A stretch of DNA of 41,353 nucleotides, taken from Aquimarina algiphila. Its GTDB lineage: Bacteria; Bacteroidota; Bacteroidia; Flavobacteriales; Flavobacteriaceae. A program made the position numbers and the translations under genes. Under the pieces are notes generated by a model that saw only the letters and a program-made list of their open reading frames with translations, searched no databases and had not been told where the DNA came from. The stretch is from assembly GCF_007489275.1 (NCBI RefSeq), contig NZ_VLNR01000063.1:1-41353 (forward strand), in the 5' to 3' direction. Of the stretch, positions 8,519 through 17,768 are shown piece after piece (the first letter of the stretch is position 1; every line of letters begins with the position of its first letter).

Positions 8519-9169
8519 ATGAAAGAGAATATAACAGTATTGCTTTTTCTTGTTTCTATATCAATTTTTGGACAACAAGATATCATAGAAAAGATAAGTC
8601 AAGATGTCTGTATTTGTTTTACAGAAAATAAAGGTGATGACACCAGTATATTAGAAAAGTGTTTTACAAAACATATTGATACTTATAAAACCGAGTTAGA
8701 TAAATTAATTGATAAAAATTCATCTGTTCCAGAATACAAACAAGGTCAGGAATTAGGGAAGAAGATATTTTTTGAAATGCAACAGAATTTAGTCAAAAAT
8801 TGTGATGCATACTTCAATTACTTTGATAATCTAAGAGCGCAGTCAATTCTTGCAATGAAAAAAAAGTACAGTCAATCTAAAGTGCAATCCATTAATGTTA
8901 AGCTCTCAGAAAACAAAACAATTGATTTGCTTTGGGAGCGAGCTAATTTATATTTTGCCAACAATGATTTAATAAAGGCAGAAATTGATTACAAAGAATG
9001 TCTTACAATGAATCCAAATCATGTGCCTAGTATGTTTTTTTTAGGATGGCTCTATGAAAGAAAACAAAACTACAACAAGGCACTCGAAATTTATCAATCT
9101 ATTTTTGATGCAACAAAAAAACAAGAAATCGTATTATTTATAGAACTTGTAAAAAGAAAATCTAAATAA
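8519..9169 (+). CDS. Secreted protein with C-terminal TPR
   Basis: A 216-residue protein with a cleavable signal peptide (ending near SIFGQQ, residue 18-20). The first half contains a cysteine-bearing helical segment (DVCICFTENKGDD and later LEKCF, KNCDAYF), with four cysteines that may pair in the periplasm. Residues about 140-205 carry a TPR-like repeat (LLWERANLYFANNDLIKAEI, then a second repeat around FLGWLYERKQNYNKALEIYQ). TPRs bind other proteins, but the partner is unknown. It is 59 bases after terC in the same direction, without a visible terminator in between. Confidence 0.75.
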   Translation: MKENITVLLFLVSISIFGQQDIIEKISQDVCICFTENKGDDTSILEKCFTKHIDTYKTELDKLIDKNSSVPEYKQGQELGKKIFFEMQQNLVKNCDAYFNYFDNLRAQSILAMKKKYSQSKVQSINVKLSENKTIDLLWERANLYFANNDLIKAEIDYKECLTMNPNHVPSMFFLGWLYERKQNYNKALEIYQSIFDATKKQEIVLFIELVKRKSK

Positions 9170-9270
9170 TTGACAGCTCTCATTTGATTTAAAAAAATAC
9201 AATTAAGATATAGAAATAACTTATACTCTACTCTTTTCTAAGACAACAAATCTATGTCTAACTAAAAATA

Positions 9271-9714
9271 ATGGGGCAACCAAATAATATAACTGTACGA
9301 AAAGCAATCCATTCTGAAATGGATTGGATAAACATGAAATATAAGGAGGTTGATTTTACTTCATCTAATTTTGATACCGAAGATATCGTTATTGCTGAGA
9401 TCGAAAATCAAAAATGTGGATTAGGGAGATTAACCAAAATCGATGCTGATCATTTAGAATTAGGTGGTATTTATGTATTTAGTAAATATCGTGGTTTAGG
9501 AATTGCAGATGCTATAGTAAAAAAACTATTAGAACTTACAACTCCTGAGAAAAGAGTTTGGTGTTTACCTTTCAAAAATCTCAAAAGCTTTTATTCAAAA
9601 TTTGATTTTGTAGACTATCAAAAATATAATTATCAAATTCCTGATAAGGTGTTTTCAAAATATCAATGGTGTAACTCTACATATGACAAAGAAGTTCTAT
9701 TGCTCGTAAAATAA
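9271..9714 (+). CDS. GNAT family N-acetyltransferase
   Basis: A 147-residue cytoplasmic acetyltransferase. The acetyl-CoA pyrophosphate-binding motif is YRGLGIADAIVKKLLE (about residues 73-88), preceded by the strand LELGGIYVF and followed by VWCLPFKNLKSFYSKFDFVD, the usual GNAT order. It transfers an acetyl group from acetyl-CoA to an amine; the acceptor cannot be predicted. It stands alone, about 100 bases after the TPR gene. Confidence 0.88.
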   Translation: MGQPNNITVRKAIHSEMDWINMKYKEVDFTSSNFDTEDIVIAEIENQKCGLGRLTKIDADHLELGGIYVFSKYRGLGIADAIVKKLLELTTPEKRVWCLPFKNLKSFYSKFDFVDYQKYNYQIPDKVFSKYQWCNSTYDKEVLLLVK

Positions 9715-9811
9715 GAGTTTCAATAAATATAAGTGATGCAGAATTATCATAATTATAATATTTTAGGCATTTTTGTATTTCTAAAAAACGTATCAAATAT
9801 TAGTCTTGAAT

Positions 9812-10390
9812 ATGAGTCTTGAAAGAGAATTACTTAAACGTAGCGGATCTGTATGTGAATTATCAGGAGAAACTGAAAATTTAAAAGTTTATCAGGTTCC
9901 AAAATCTCCTGGAACTGGTATAGATGCCCATATTCTTATTTCTCAAATTTGTTTAGATCAAATTGAAAACCCAGAAAGTATAGACCCTAATCACTGGCGT
10001 TGTCTTAATGATAGTATGTGGAGTGAAGTTCCTGTTGTACAGGTAATGGCCTGGAGAATGCTAAATAGACTAAAATCTGAAGGTTGGCCTCAAGATTTAC
10101 TTGATATGCTATATCTAGATGAAGATAGAATGGCATGGGCTGCAGCAACGGGTGAAGGTGATGACCCAGATGAGGCTATAAAACATTTAGATGCTAATGG
10201 AGCACTTTTACAAACAGGTGATTCTGTTGTTTTGATAAAAGACTTGGATGTCAAAGGAGCAAATTTCACAGCAAAAAGAGGTACAGCTGTTCGTAATATC
10301 TCGCTAGTGCATGACAATCCTGAACATATAGAAGGACGTGTAAGTGGCCAACACATAGTAATCCTTACTAAATTTGTCAAAAAAACATAA
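9812..10390 (+). CDS. PhnA domain protein
   Basis: A 192-residue protein of the PhnA/YjdM family: an N-terminal zinc-ribbon-like segment (RSGSVCELSGETENLKVYQV), a middle region with the strongly conserved NHWRCLNDSMWSEVPVVQV, and a C-terminal SH3-like PhnA domain (GDSVVLIKDLDVKG onward). Despite the name, family members are not needed for phosphonate breakdown in E. coli and the function is not settled. Here the second zinc-ribbon Cys position is Ser (CELS), so metal binding at that site is doubtful. I place the start at the ATG of MSLERELL; a TTG two codons earlier is less likely. Confidence 0.85.
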   Translation: MSLERELLKRSGSVCELSGETENLKVYQVPKSPGTGIDAHILISQICLDQIENPESIDPNHWRCLNDSMWSEVPVVQVMAWRMLNRLKSEGWPQDLLDMLYLDEDRMAWAAATGEGDDPDEAIKHLDANGALLQTGDSVVLIKDLDVKGANFTAKRGTAVRNISLVHDNPEHIEGRVSGQHIVILTKFVKKT

Positions 10391-10432
10391 TAGATTACTT
10401 TAGATATATTACTTAAAAGGCCGGCCTCCTAA

Positions 10433-11275
10433 TCAATTTATTATTCTACGAATAGGTACTGGCATTTCTATATTTTCTTCTAAAAATCTTTTATGTACAT
10501 TTTCTTTGAGTTTACATTTCATTTTAAACTCCTTAAAAGGCTCCGAAATCCATACATATGCCCTAACATGAACATAAGATTCATGAACATCAATTACACG
10601 AACTTCTGAAACAACCTTATTTTCTTCTTCTTTAAACTTAGCGATATATTCTAATTTTGCTGCTTCTTCTAAAATAATTTTTCGAACCACATCCACATCT
10701 GCTTTTAATCCTATTTTAAAATTATTAAAACTAAGTACTTTGCTATCCTCAATAGTATGATTTAGAATGGATTCTGTGCTAATTATAGAATTTGGTATGA
10801 TTAATCTCTTGTTTTCAAACGTATTAATTACTGTATGTCTAAGTGTTATATCGACAACAATACCAACTCGTTCAAGGTCTAATTTGATATAATCTCCTAT
10901 CCTAAAGGGCTCAAACAAAACAATAAAAACTCCGGCGATAAGGTTAGATATTGCTGCCTGAGCTGCAAAACCTATAATTGCAGCTAGAATACCTGCTCCA
11001 GAAAATATTAGTGTAGCCTGTCTTCTTAAAAAAGGAACAGTTCCAACAATAATCACAAAAGCAATGATAATAAAAATGAAACGTATTGAGTTTTTTACAA
11101 ATTTTAGTTTTGTGACATTATAACTCCCTCGTTTTTGTCTTCTATTTAAAAAAAGAATTAATAACCACTTAACAACCAAAGAAATACCCCAACTGATCAG
11201 AATAATAATAAAAGCGTACAGAATAACACCTTCTATATCTTCTACATTGATATATTTTTTAATTAATTCTGTCAC
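10433..11275 (-). CDS. MscS family mechanosensitive ion channel
   Basis: A 280-residue membrane protein. Three hydrophobic segments lie at about residues 15-42, 66-88 and 96-125; the third, pore-lining helix is rich in A, G and I (GAGILAAIIGFAAQAAISNL), as in MscS. The cytoplasmic beta domain follows with FEPFRIGDYIKLD and the conserved IPNSII stretch, ending IPVPIRRII-like. These channels open when membrane tension rises and release osmolytes. It starts 16 bases after the parC stop, so it is the third gene of a parE-parC-mscS operon. A second, longer MscS-type channel is encoded at 32301. Confidence 0.93.
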   Translation of the reverse strand: MTELIKKYINVEDIEGVILYAFIIILISWGISLVVKWLLILFLNRRQKRGSYNVTKLKFVKNSIRFIFIIIAFVIIVGTVPFLRRQATLIFSGAGILAAIIGFAAQAAISNLIAGVFIVLFEPFRIGDYIKLDLERVGIVVDITLRHTVINTFENKRLIIPNSIISTESILNHTIEDSKVLSFNNFKIGLKADVDVVRKIILEEAAKLEYIAKFKEEENKVVSEVRVIDVHESYVHVRAYVWISEPFKEFKMKCKLKENVHKRFLEENIEMPVPIRRIIN

Positions 11276-11291
11276 CTAAGAATTGTGTAAT

Positions 11292-13925
11292 CTAAAACAA
11301 TGTCGGTTGCTCATTATCATCATCTACTTCTGTGGTTCCGTTAGAATCAGAAGAAGAAACATTCTCTTCTTCTATTACCTCTATTTCTTCTGCCGGTAGT
11401 GCTTCTGGCTCATCATATGGTAAAGATTCTAATAAATTGATCTGTCTTACCTTATGTGTAGTTAACTGATTTCCTAGTGCTTTTGCTCCCTTAATAGCAA
11501 TAAATTCTTCAAGATTTATTTCTTCATTCGGGCGTTGGTCTTTTCCTCGAAGCTTAGTAAATACCATTTCTGCAATAGGTCTATAATCTGTAGATACTAC
11601 TTCCAAAAATGATTTAGGATGCTCTGTAATAAACATTTCTTCTCGTTCAGGACTATCGATAAGAAAACGTTTAACATAATATCTTTCTTTTTCTCCATCC
11701 CAATAAATCGCAGATATTGGTTTTTTTGGTTTCCATTTTTCCAGAACGATCATATCTGAATTAAAATGCAGTGTCATCTCTGGGATAATTGTTTTTGCTA
11801 TACCTTTTTGAGTAATCACCAGTAAACGATCTTCTCCTCTAAATTCACCTAACAATTCTCCTCTTCCATCAACATTAAGACGTTGTACAGAGTCATCAAA
11901 CCATATTTTTCGTGGCTTTAAGGTAGAGACTCCTTGCTCTTTGAGCTCTACTCGCTTAATATTGTATTTGGTAACTATATTTCCTTTTACCCCTCGACCT
12001 TTTATTAATAAATCTGAAAAATCCAGATCAAATTTTAGTTTTTTAATACTTCCTGCCTGACGTAAGAAAATAGTAATCACTTCGGCTTCGCCATTAGGGT
12101 TTGCAGAAAAATATATGACTTTTGAAGATTTTTTACCTTGTGCCAAATCATACTCTTTATCTCTAGTCACCCCTGTAACAGCAAAACGTTTTACATAAGA
12201 CGAACCTCCTTTACCATCTTGATAAATCATATTATAAATGGTACGCTTATCCTTTTTCTTAAATACTGCTACATGAATAATATTTTTGCCAATAAAGGTC
12301 TTTGCTCCTACTTTGGTTATCATCAATTTTCCCTCACCTGTAAAACAGATAATATCGTCAATATCTGAACAATCTGCTACATATTCATCTTTTCGCAGAG
12401 AAGTACCTATAAAACCTTCTTCACGATTTACATATAGTTTTGTATTACGAATAACAACTTTGGTAGCCTCAATATCATCAAAAATCCTGATTTCGGTTTT
12501 ACGCTCTTTCCCTTTTCCGTATGTTGTTTTTAATCTTTTAAAATAATCAATTGCAAATTCTATAAGGTGTTCTAAATTGTATTTTACCTTTGCAATATCC
12601 TCTTCCAGAGCTTCTATTTTTTGCTGGGCTTTATCAATATCAAATTTTGAAATACGTTTAATTCGAATCTCAGTTAGGCGTACAATATCTTCCTCTGTTA
12701 CTGCTCGCTTCAAATGTTTTATATGAGGTTGTAACCCTTTATCTATAGCTTCTATAACTCCTTCCCAAGTATCTACCTCTTCAATATCACGATAAATACG
12801 GTTTTCTATAAATATTCTTTCTAAAGATGCAAAATGCCATTGTTCCTGAAGTTCTTCAAGTTGAATTTCTAATTCTTTTTTGAGTAATTCTACTGTATTA
12901 TCAGTAGAACGACGCAGCATTTCTGACACTCCAATAAAATTAGGTCTGTTGTCCTCAATGACACAACCTAATGGTGAAATAGATACTTCACAATTTGTAA
13001 ATGCATATAATGCATCTATTGTTTTATCAGGAGAAATTCCTGAAGGAAGATGTATTAATATCTCTACCTTTGCGGCAGTATTATCTTCAATTTTTTTAAT
13101 TTTAATCTTTCCTTTTTCATTTGCTTTAAGGACAGAATCAATTAAACTAGTAGTTGTAGTAGAGAAAGGAATCTCATCAATGACCAATGTGTTTTTATCA
13201 AATTGAGCAATTTTTGCACGTACTCTTACCTTACCGCCTCGATTACCATCATTATAATTTGTAAAATCAGCGATTCCTGAAGTAGGAAAATCAGGTAAAA
13301 TAGTAAATCTTTTACCCTGTAAATGCTTAATTGACGCTTCAATTAATTCTATAAAATTGTGAGGAAGGATTTTTGTACTTAATCCTACGGCAATTCCTTC
13401 TGCGCCTTGTGCTAATAACAAAGGAAATTTAACTGGCAGATTAATGGGTTCTTTCTTTCTCCCATCATACGATAATTGCCAATCTGTAACTTTAGGATTA
13501 TAAACTACATCTAGTGCAAATTTAGACAAACGTGCTTCAATATACCTGGATGCAGCCGCTCTATCACCGGTAAGTATATTACCCCAGTTTCCTTGCATAT
13601 CAATTAGTAACTCTCTTTGTCCTACTTGTACCATAGCATCAGCAATACTAGCATCACCATGAGGATGATACTGCATCGTATGTCCAACAATATTAGCTAC
13701 TTTATTATATCTACCATCATCCAGATCCTTCATAGAATGAAGAATACGACGTTGTACTGGTTTCAAGCCATCTTCTATTGCGGGTACTGCTCGTTCCAGG
13801 ATTACATAAGATGCATAATCCAGAAACCAATCTTTATACATTCCTGTAACTTTAGTAATCACCTCTTGCGGCTGGTGATCCTCTGGAGTTAAATCGTGAT
13901 CTAGTTCTTCGTTTTCGTTTTCCAA
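11292..13925 (-). CDS. parC: DNA topoisomerase IV subunit A
   Basis: DNA-cleaving subunit of topoisomerase IV, which unlinks daughter chromosomes. 877 residues. The catalytic tyrosine is Y128 in AAASRYIEARLSKF; the quinolone-region motif HTMQYHPHGDASIADAMV lies at about 82-99, and the winged-helix and tower domains follow. The C-terminal half has beta-pinwheel-like repeats but no recognisable GyrA box (QRRGGKG), which with the adjacent parE argues for ParC over GyrA. The last 45 residues are acidic and low in complexity. It is 31 bases after parE and 16 bases before the MscS gene. Confidence 0.95.
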   Translation of the reverse strand: MENENEELDHDLTPEDHQPQEVITKVTGMYKDWFLDYASYVILERAVPAIEDGLKPVQRRILHSMKDLDDGRYNKVANIVGHTMQYHPHGDASIADAMVQVGQRELLIDMQGNWGNILTGDRAAASRYIEARLSKFALDVVYNPKVTDWQLSYDGRKKEPINLPVKFPLLLAQGAEGIAVGLSTKILPHNFIELIEASIKHLQGKRFTILPDFPTSGIADFTNYNDGNRGGKVRVRAKIAQFDKNTLVIDEIPFSTTTTSLIDSVLKANEKGKIKIKKIEDNTAAKVEILIHLPSGISPDKTIDALYAFTNCEVSISPLGCVIEDNRPNFIGVSEMLRRSTDNTVELLKKELEIQLEELQEQWHFASLERIFIENRIYRDIEEVDTWEGVIEAIDKGLQPHIKHLKRAVTEEDIVRLTEIRIKRISKFDIDKAQQKIEALEEDIAKVKYNLEHLIEFAIDYFKRLKTTYGKGKERKTEIRIFDDIEATKVVIRNTKLYVNREEGFIGTSLRKDEYVADCSDIDDIICFTGEGKLMITKVGAKTFIGKNIIHVAVFKKKDKRTIYNMIYQDGKGGSSYVKRFAVTGVTRDKEYDLAQGKKSSKVIYFSANPNGEAEVITIFLRQAGSIKKLKFDLDFSDLLIKGRGVKGNIVTKYNIKRVELKEQGVSTLKPRKIWFDDSVQRLNVDGRGELLGEFRGEDRLLVITQKGIAKTIIPEMTLHFNSDMIVLEKWKPKKPISAIYWDGEKERYYVKRFLIDSPEREEMFITEHPKSFLEVVSTDYRPIAEMVFTKLRGKDQRPNEEINLEEFIAIKGAKALGNQLTTHKVRQINLLESLPYDEPEALPAEEIEVIEEENVSSSDSNGTTEVDDDNEQPTLF

Positions 13926-13956
13926 ATCTATATATAATTTAGGGGCACTTTAATAA

Positions 13957-15816
13957 TTACAACTCTTCCTCTACTGTATCCAATTCTACTTTTAGGTTAT
14001 CAATAATAAACTCTTGTCGTTGTGGTGTGTTTTTTCCCATATAAAAAGACAGTAATTCTTCTATTGATTTTTCTTTATCCAACATTACCGGATCAAGACG
14101 TATGTCATCTCCAATAAAATGTACAAATTCATCAGGTGAGATTTCACCTAATCCCTTAAATCGAGTAATCTCGGGTTTCCCTGACAATTTTGCGATAGCA
14201 TCTCTTCTTTCCTGTTCAGAATAACAGTAAATGGTTTCTTTTTTATTACGTACCCTAAACAATGGTGTTTGCAGTATGTACAAATGTCCTTCTTTTATAA
14301 GTTCTGGAAAGAATTGTAGGAAAAATGTAATCAATAATAACCTAATATGCATTCCATCGACATCGGCATCAGTAGCAATTACAATATTGTTATATCTTAA
14401 ATCTTCTAAAGATTCTTCAATATTTAATGCAGCTTGCAACAAGTTGAATTCTTCATTTTCGTACACAATCTTTTTACTCATATTGTAGCTATTGAGGGGT
14501 TTTCCTCGTAAACTAAATACTGCCTGGGTATTCACATCTCTGGATTTGGTAATAGAACCACTTGCCGAATCTCCCTCTGTTATAAACAATGTACTTTCAA
14601 GATTACGATCTTTCTTACTATCAGTAAGATGAACACGACAATCTCTTAATTTTTTATTATGTAAACTAGCTTTCTTAGCTCTCTCCCGAGCCAGTTTACG
14701 AATCCCCGATAAGTCTTTACGTTCTCGTTCTGCCTGTAAGATTTTACGTTGTAAACTTTCTGTTGTATTAGGATTTTTATGTAAGAAATTATCTAATTTA
14801 GTTTTTACAAAATCGTTAATATAGGTTCTCACTGTTGGTAAGTTTCCTCCCATATCGGTAGATCCTAATTTTGTTTTTGTTTGACTTTCAAAAACAGGTT
14901 CCATAACCTTAATACTTATGGCAGATACAATAGATTTACGAATATCACTCGCTTCATAATTCTTACCATAATATTCTCTGATGGTTTTTACAACAGCTTC
15001 CCGAAATGCAGCTTGATGTGTACCTCCTTGTGTTGTGTGTTGCCCATTAACAAAAGAATGATATTCTTCACTGTATTGTGTTTTACTATGGGTAATCGCG
15101 ATTTCAATATCATCTCCTTTTAGATGTATAATATCATATAAACGATCCTCTGTATTTATATTATCAGCAAGTAAATCTCTTAATCCATTTTCTGAAAAAT
15201 ATTTTTCTCCATTAAATATGATGGTTAATCCAGGATTAAGATATACATAATTCTTAAGCATTTTGGCTACATATTCTGAACGGTATTTGTAGTGCTTAAA
15301 AATAGTATCATCTGGAACAAAAGAAACTTTGGTTCCTCTTCTTCGCGAAGTTTCATCCAGTGTTTCCTGGTTGGTTAAATTTCCTTTTTCAAATTCTGCA
15401 GAAGCTGATTTACCATCACGAGTAGATTCAACTCTAAAAAAAGTAGATAACGCATTTACCGCTTTGGTACCAACTCCATTTAGTCCCACCGATTTTTTAA
15501 ACGCGCGAGAGTCATACTTCCCTCCCGTATTCATTTTTGAAACCACATCAACCACTTTTCCTAAAGGAATTCCACGACCATAATCTCTTACGATCACCTT
15601 ATCTCCTTGAATAGAAATTTCTATAGTTTTACCAGCACCCATTACATATTCATCTATCGAATTGTCGAGTACTTCTTTTAATAAAATATAAATTCCATCA
15701 TCTGCAGAAGATCCATCTCCTAACTTACCAATATACATTCCAGGTCGCATACGGATATGCTCCTTCCAGTCGAGGGATCGTATATTATCTTCGGTATATT
15801 TGGTTTCCTTGCTCAT
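13957..15816 (-). CDS. parE: DNA topoisomerase IV subunit B
   Basis: ATPase subunit of topoisomerase IV, 619 residues. The N-terminal GHKL ATPase shows LDNSIDEYVMGAG (Mg/ATP Asn-Asp), the DYGRGIP loop and the GLNGVGTKAVNALS lid; the transducer domain includes the QTKTKLG lysine. The TOPRIM domain has FITEGDSASGS and ATDADVDGMH, which bind the metal used in strand cleavage, followed by RFKGLGE near the C-terminus. It is first gene of the parE-parC-mscS operon. The length and partner gene support ParE over GyrB. Confidence 0.95.
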   Translation of the reverse strand: MSKETKYTEDNIRSLDWKEHIRMRPGMYIGKLGDGSSADDGIYILLKEVLDNSIDEYVMGAGKTIEISIQGDKVIVRDYGRGIPLGKVVDVVSKMNTGGKYDSRAFKKSVGLNGVGTKAVNALSTFFRVESTRDGKSASAEFEKGNLTNQETLDETSRRRGTKVSFVPDDTIFKHYKYRSEYVAKMLKNYVYLNPGLTIIFNGEKYFSENGLRDLLADNINTEDRLYDIIHLKGDDIEIAITHSKTQYSEEYHSFVNGQHTTQGGTHQAAFREAVVKTIREYYGKNYEASDIRKSIVSAISIKVMEPVFESQTKTKLGSTDMGGNLPTVRTYINDFVKTKLDNFLHKNPNTTESLQRKILQAERERKDLSGIRKLARERAKKASLHNKKLRDCRVHLTDSKKDRNLESTLFITEGDSASGSITKSRDVNTQAVFSLRGKPLNSYNMSKKIVYENEEFNLLQAALNIEESLEDLRYNNIVIATDADVDGMHIRLLLITFFLQFFPELIKEGHLYILQTPLFRVRNKKETIYCYSEQERRDAIAKLSGKPEITRFKGLGEISPDEFVHFIGDDIRLDPVMLDKEKSIEELLSFYMGKNTPQRQEFIIDNLKVELDTVEEEL

Positions 15817-16137
15817 AAATTTTGGGTAGAATGCCTGCTAATATAAGGCTTCACTTATTAAATTAAAATAGCCATCCTACAAAGTAATTAACAAATGCAT
15901 AACGAATTTTGTTGATTATTTGGTATCCAGTGAATTGATAAATTATACCTAATAATTTTAAGATCTAATAATAAGGAAACAAAAATGGTAAAAAACACCT
16001 TAAAAACACGTAAAAATACGTATAGACTCTAGTGTGCTTTGCTTCATACATTTGTTTAGCGAAAAAACTTCCCTCAAAACCAATATAAAAAACACTAAAC
16101 AAAAAATACGAATTGGAAAACAAAAACACACAAAATC
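15817..16137. other. Divergent intergenic region between parE and the EP-rich lipoprotein
   Basis: These 321 bases should hold the promoters of both genes. No box pair matching TTG-N19-21-TAnnTTTG is convincing. A TACATTTG box (16047-16054) lies on the plus strand without a -33 partner. Near 15990-16020 three A-rich units (AAAAACACCT, AAAAACACG, AAAAATACG) follow each other at 10-11-base spacing, with similar units nearer the start codon. No RNA gene or small frame was recognised. Confidence 0.5.
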
Positions 16138-16941
16138 ATGAAAACACTGTCAATTTATTTTTTACTTTTTTCATTCTTATTATTCTCAAGTTGTAGTAAT
16201 GATGACAATTTTATCCCAGAACCTGAACCTGAACCAATTGCAGAGCCAGAACCTGAACCTGAACCAGAACCTGAGCCGGAACCAGATCCTATACCCGCTG
16301 CTGATATCATCGGAACAGTAGATTTATTTGACGATGATCAAAGTATGGTTGATAACTCTGGTATGTCTGTAAGTATAGAAGGAAGCGATCCATTAATTAC
16401 TACCACAACAGATCTCAATGGCAATTATTCTTTAAAAGATGTTCCTTTTGGCACATATAATTTGGTATTTGAGAAAGAAGGTTTTGGGATCCACAAAATT
16501 TTTAATATCGAGCATAAAGATGAAGGAGAATTTACATTAATGGCCAATGTCCTTAAATTAGGTCAAATATCTAATAGCATGATAACTGCTACTTCTGTTA
16601 GAATAGAAGGCAATTTTATTATACTTAATATAAGTCGACCCATGACAGAGAATCTTTTGGTAAAAAGAATACGAATTTTTTATCATAAAAGTGATGATGT
16701 AAGTAATGAGGTGTATACACAGTTCTCTCCTATTATTGGTACTACTGGCAATCCGGCCAATTTAACATTCTCTATTTCATTTTTCAGATCACTAGGCTTC
16801 GAATCTGGAGAAACCTTATGGTTTAAAGTATATGGAGATAACTTTTATAGTAATTCTTATGAAGACCCTGATCTGGGAAGAACTGTATTCCCCAATGTCA
16901 ATACCAATACTGTGGATGCAATTTCAGTTGTTATTCCATAA
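16138..16941 (+). CDS. Surface lipoprotein with EP-repeat stalk and carboxypeptidase-like domain
   Basis: A 267-residue lipoprotein. The lipobox LLFSSC (Cys19) is followed by SNDDN, an Asp-rich start that fits export of lipoproteins to the outer surface in Bacteroidota. Residues 27-54 are a Glu-Pro repeat (PEPEPEP) encoded by hexanucleotide units; it is probably a stiff stalk. Residues about 57-130 resemble a carboxypeptidase-regulatory-like beta-sandwich (IIGTVDLFDDD, then TTDLNGNYSLKDVPFGTYNL). The rest is a second beta domain I do not recognise. A strong terminator lies 33 bases after the stop, so the gene is probably monocistronic. Function unknown; no enzyme motif is seen. Confidence 0.8.
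   Translation: MKTLSIYFLLFSFLLFSSCSNDDNFIPEPEPEPIAEPEPEPEPEPEPEPDPIPAADIIGTVDLFDDDQSMVDNSGMSVSIEGSDPLITTTTDLNGNYSLKDVPFGTYNLVFEKEGFGIHKIFNIEHKDEGEFTLMANVLKLGQISNSMITATSVRIEGNFIILNISRPMTENLLVKRIRIFYHKSDDVSNEVYTQFSPIIGTTGNPANLTFSISFFRSLGFESGETLWFKVYGDNFYSNSYEDPDLGRTVFPNVNTNTVDAISVVIP
16216..16296 (+). repeat. In-frame hexanucleotide repeat encoding Glu-Pro
   Basis: About a dozen degenerate copies of GAACCT/GAACCA (also GAGCCA, GAGCCG, GATCCT) sit in frame inside the lipoprotein gene. Because the unit is six bases, gain or loss by slippage keeps the frame and only changes stalk length. Confidence 0.85.
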
Positions 16942-16973
16942 AACCAACTTAACAAAACGAAATCTAACTCATT

Positions 16974-17010
16974 AAAAACCGCCTATGATTTAACATCATA
17001 GGCGGTTTTT
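16974..17010 (+). terminator. Strong intrinsic terminator after the EP-rich lipoprotein gene
   Basis: A 16-base perfect stem, AAAAACCGCCTATGAT paired with ATCATAGGCGGTTTTT, around a five-base loop, ending in T residues. The flanking A and T runs would make it work in both directions. Confidence 0.9.
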
Positions 17011-17256
17011 AATTAGCATTGTAAATAATCACATCCTTATTAAATAGTAATGAGGTTCAAAAAAGCTTCTCCAAAATTTAGAATAAAGTTATTAATATTC
17101 TTTTAATAATTCTTTATCGGTTCATTAGTACATTATGCTAAAGAATTGTTATTAAAGGTCTAAATAATTTATTTCCTTTTTACCTTTAATCTCTTATTAT
17201 TAAACTATTCTTTATAAAGAATAATTAACTATTACTTCATAATTTAAAATTCAAGA
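17011..17256. promoter_or_regulatory. AT-rich upstream region of the secreted 153-residue protein, with an 18-base palindrome
   Basis: A perfect palindrome TATTCTTTATAAAGAATA (17206-17223) lies 33 bases before the start codon. The half-site ATTCTTT or its complement recurs at 17097, 17109 and 17139. This looks like an operator cluster, but in such AT-rich DNA chance is possible. No coding frame was seen here. Confidence 0.4.
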
Positions 17257-17718
17257 ATGAAAAAAATAATCGTTTTACTATCAATCTTATTTTTGTCTAT
17301 ACACAGTTTTGCACAAGATAGTAGTAACTGGAAACTCATCTATCATAATGATAAAGACGGAAAAGCCTTAGAAGGAAAAATTGAAACCCTTATTAAAGCT
17401 GTTCGAAATGGAGAAAAAATACGTGTATATTGGTCATCACAAAGACGTAGTGATAAAACCAAAAAAGTTGAGCATTTTACTGACGCAAAATTTTTAACCA
17501 TATTAAGTGACACCATTGTTTTTGCACAAATAGATCCTATAATTGGGCAAACGCCAAGTTATGACACACAAACTGTAAAACTAAAAGAAAACCTGGAATG
17601 GTCGCTAATAGCAGCAACAAATGGCAAATCTGATACAATGATGCGAAATGTAGTTACAGGAGAAATATTAGGACATGGTTTGGTACCATTTGCTATTAAA
17701 TGGTATGTAAAACGTTAA
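17257..17718 (+). CDS. Secreted protein of unknown function
   Basis: A 153-residue protein with a clear signal peptide (KKIIVLLSILFLSIHSFAQ, cleavage after about residue 20), destined for the periplasm or beyond. The mature part begins SSNWKLIYHNDKDGKALEGK and has alternating beta and short helical segments, with no cysteine and no recognisable catalytic motif. I do not recognise the family. The GNAT gene follows, its likely start about 50 bases downstream. A palindrome upstream may regulate it. Confidence 0.7.
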   Translation: MKKIIVLLSILFLSIHSFAQDSSNWKLIYHNDKDGKALEGKIETLIKAVRNGEKIRVYWSSQRRSDKTKKVEHFTDAKFLTILSDTIVFAQIDPIIGQTPSYDTQTVKLKENLEWSLIAATNGKSDTMMRNVVTGEILGHGLVPFAIKWYVKR

Positions 17719-17768
17719 ATTTCTCTTTTGGAAACAGGTATTATTTATGTAACAAAAATCTAATTAAA

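Noticed and set aside
9812..10390. Assignment of the PhnA-like protein to phosphonate use
   Set aside because: No other phn gene is present and the family name is historical; the role is unsettled.
10421..10430. GC-rich palindrome AGGCCGGCCT in the convergent gap between the PhnA-like and MscS genes
   Set aside because: It has no loop and no T run, so it is a poor terminator, and a single ten-base palindrome is weak evidence for a binding site.
12138..13892. Open frames of 76-108 codons on the plus strand opposite parC
   Set aside because: They lie wholly antisense to a well-conserved gene, overlap each other, and show no domain or start-site support.
11292..15816. The topoisomerase pair as gyrA/gyrB
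   Set aside because: The two subunits are adjacent, the B subunit is only 619 residues and the A subunit has no GyrA box, all pointing to topoisomerase IV.
17700..17768. ATG at 17700 as start of the second GNAT, overlapping the preceding gene
   Set aside because: The added 23 residues do not look like a GNAT N-terminus and overlap the upstream gene by 19 bases; the TTG at 17769 gives a typical start.
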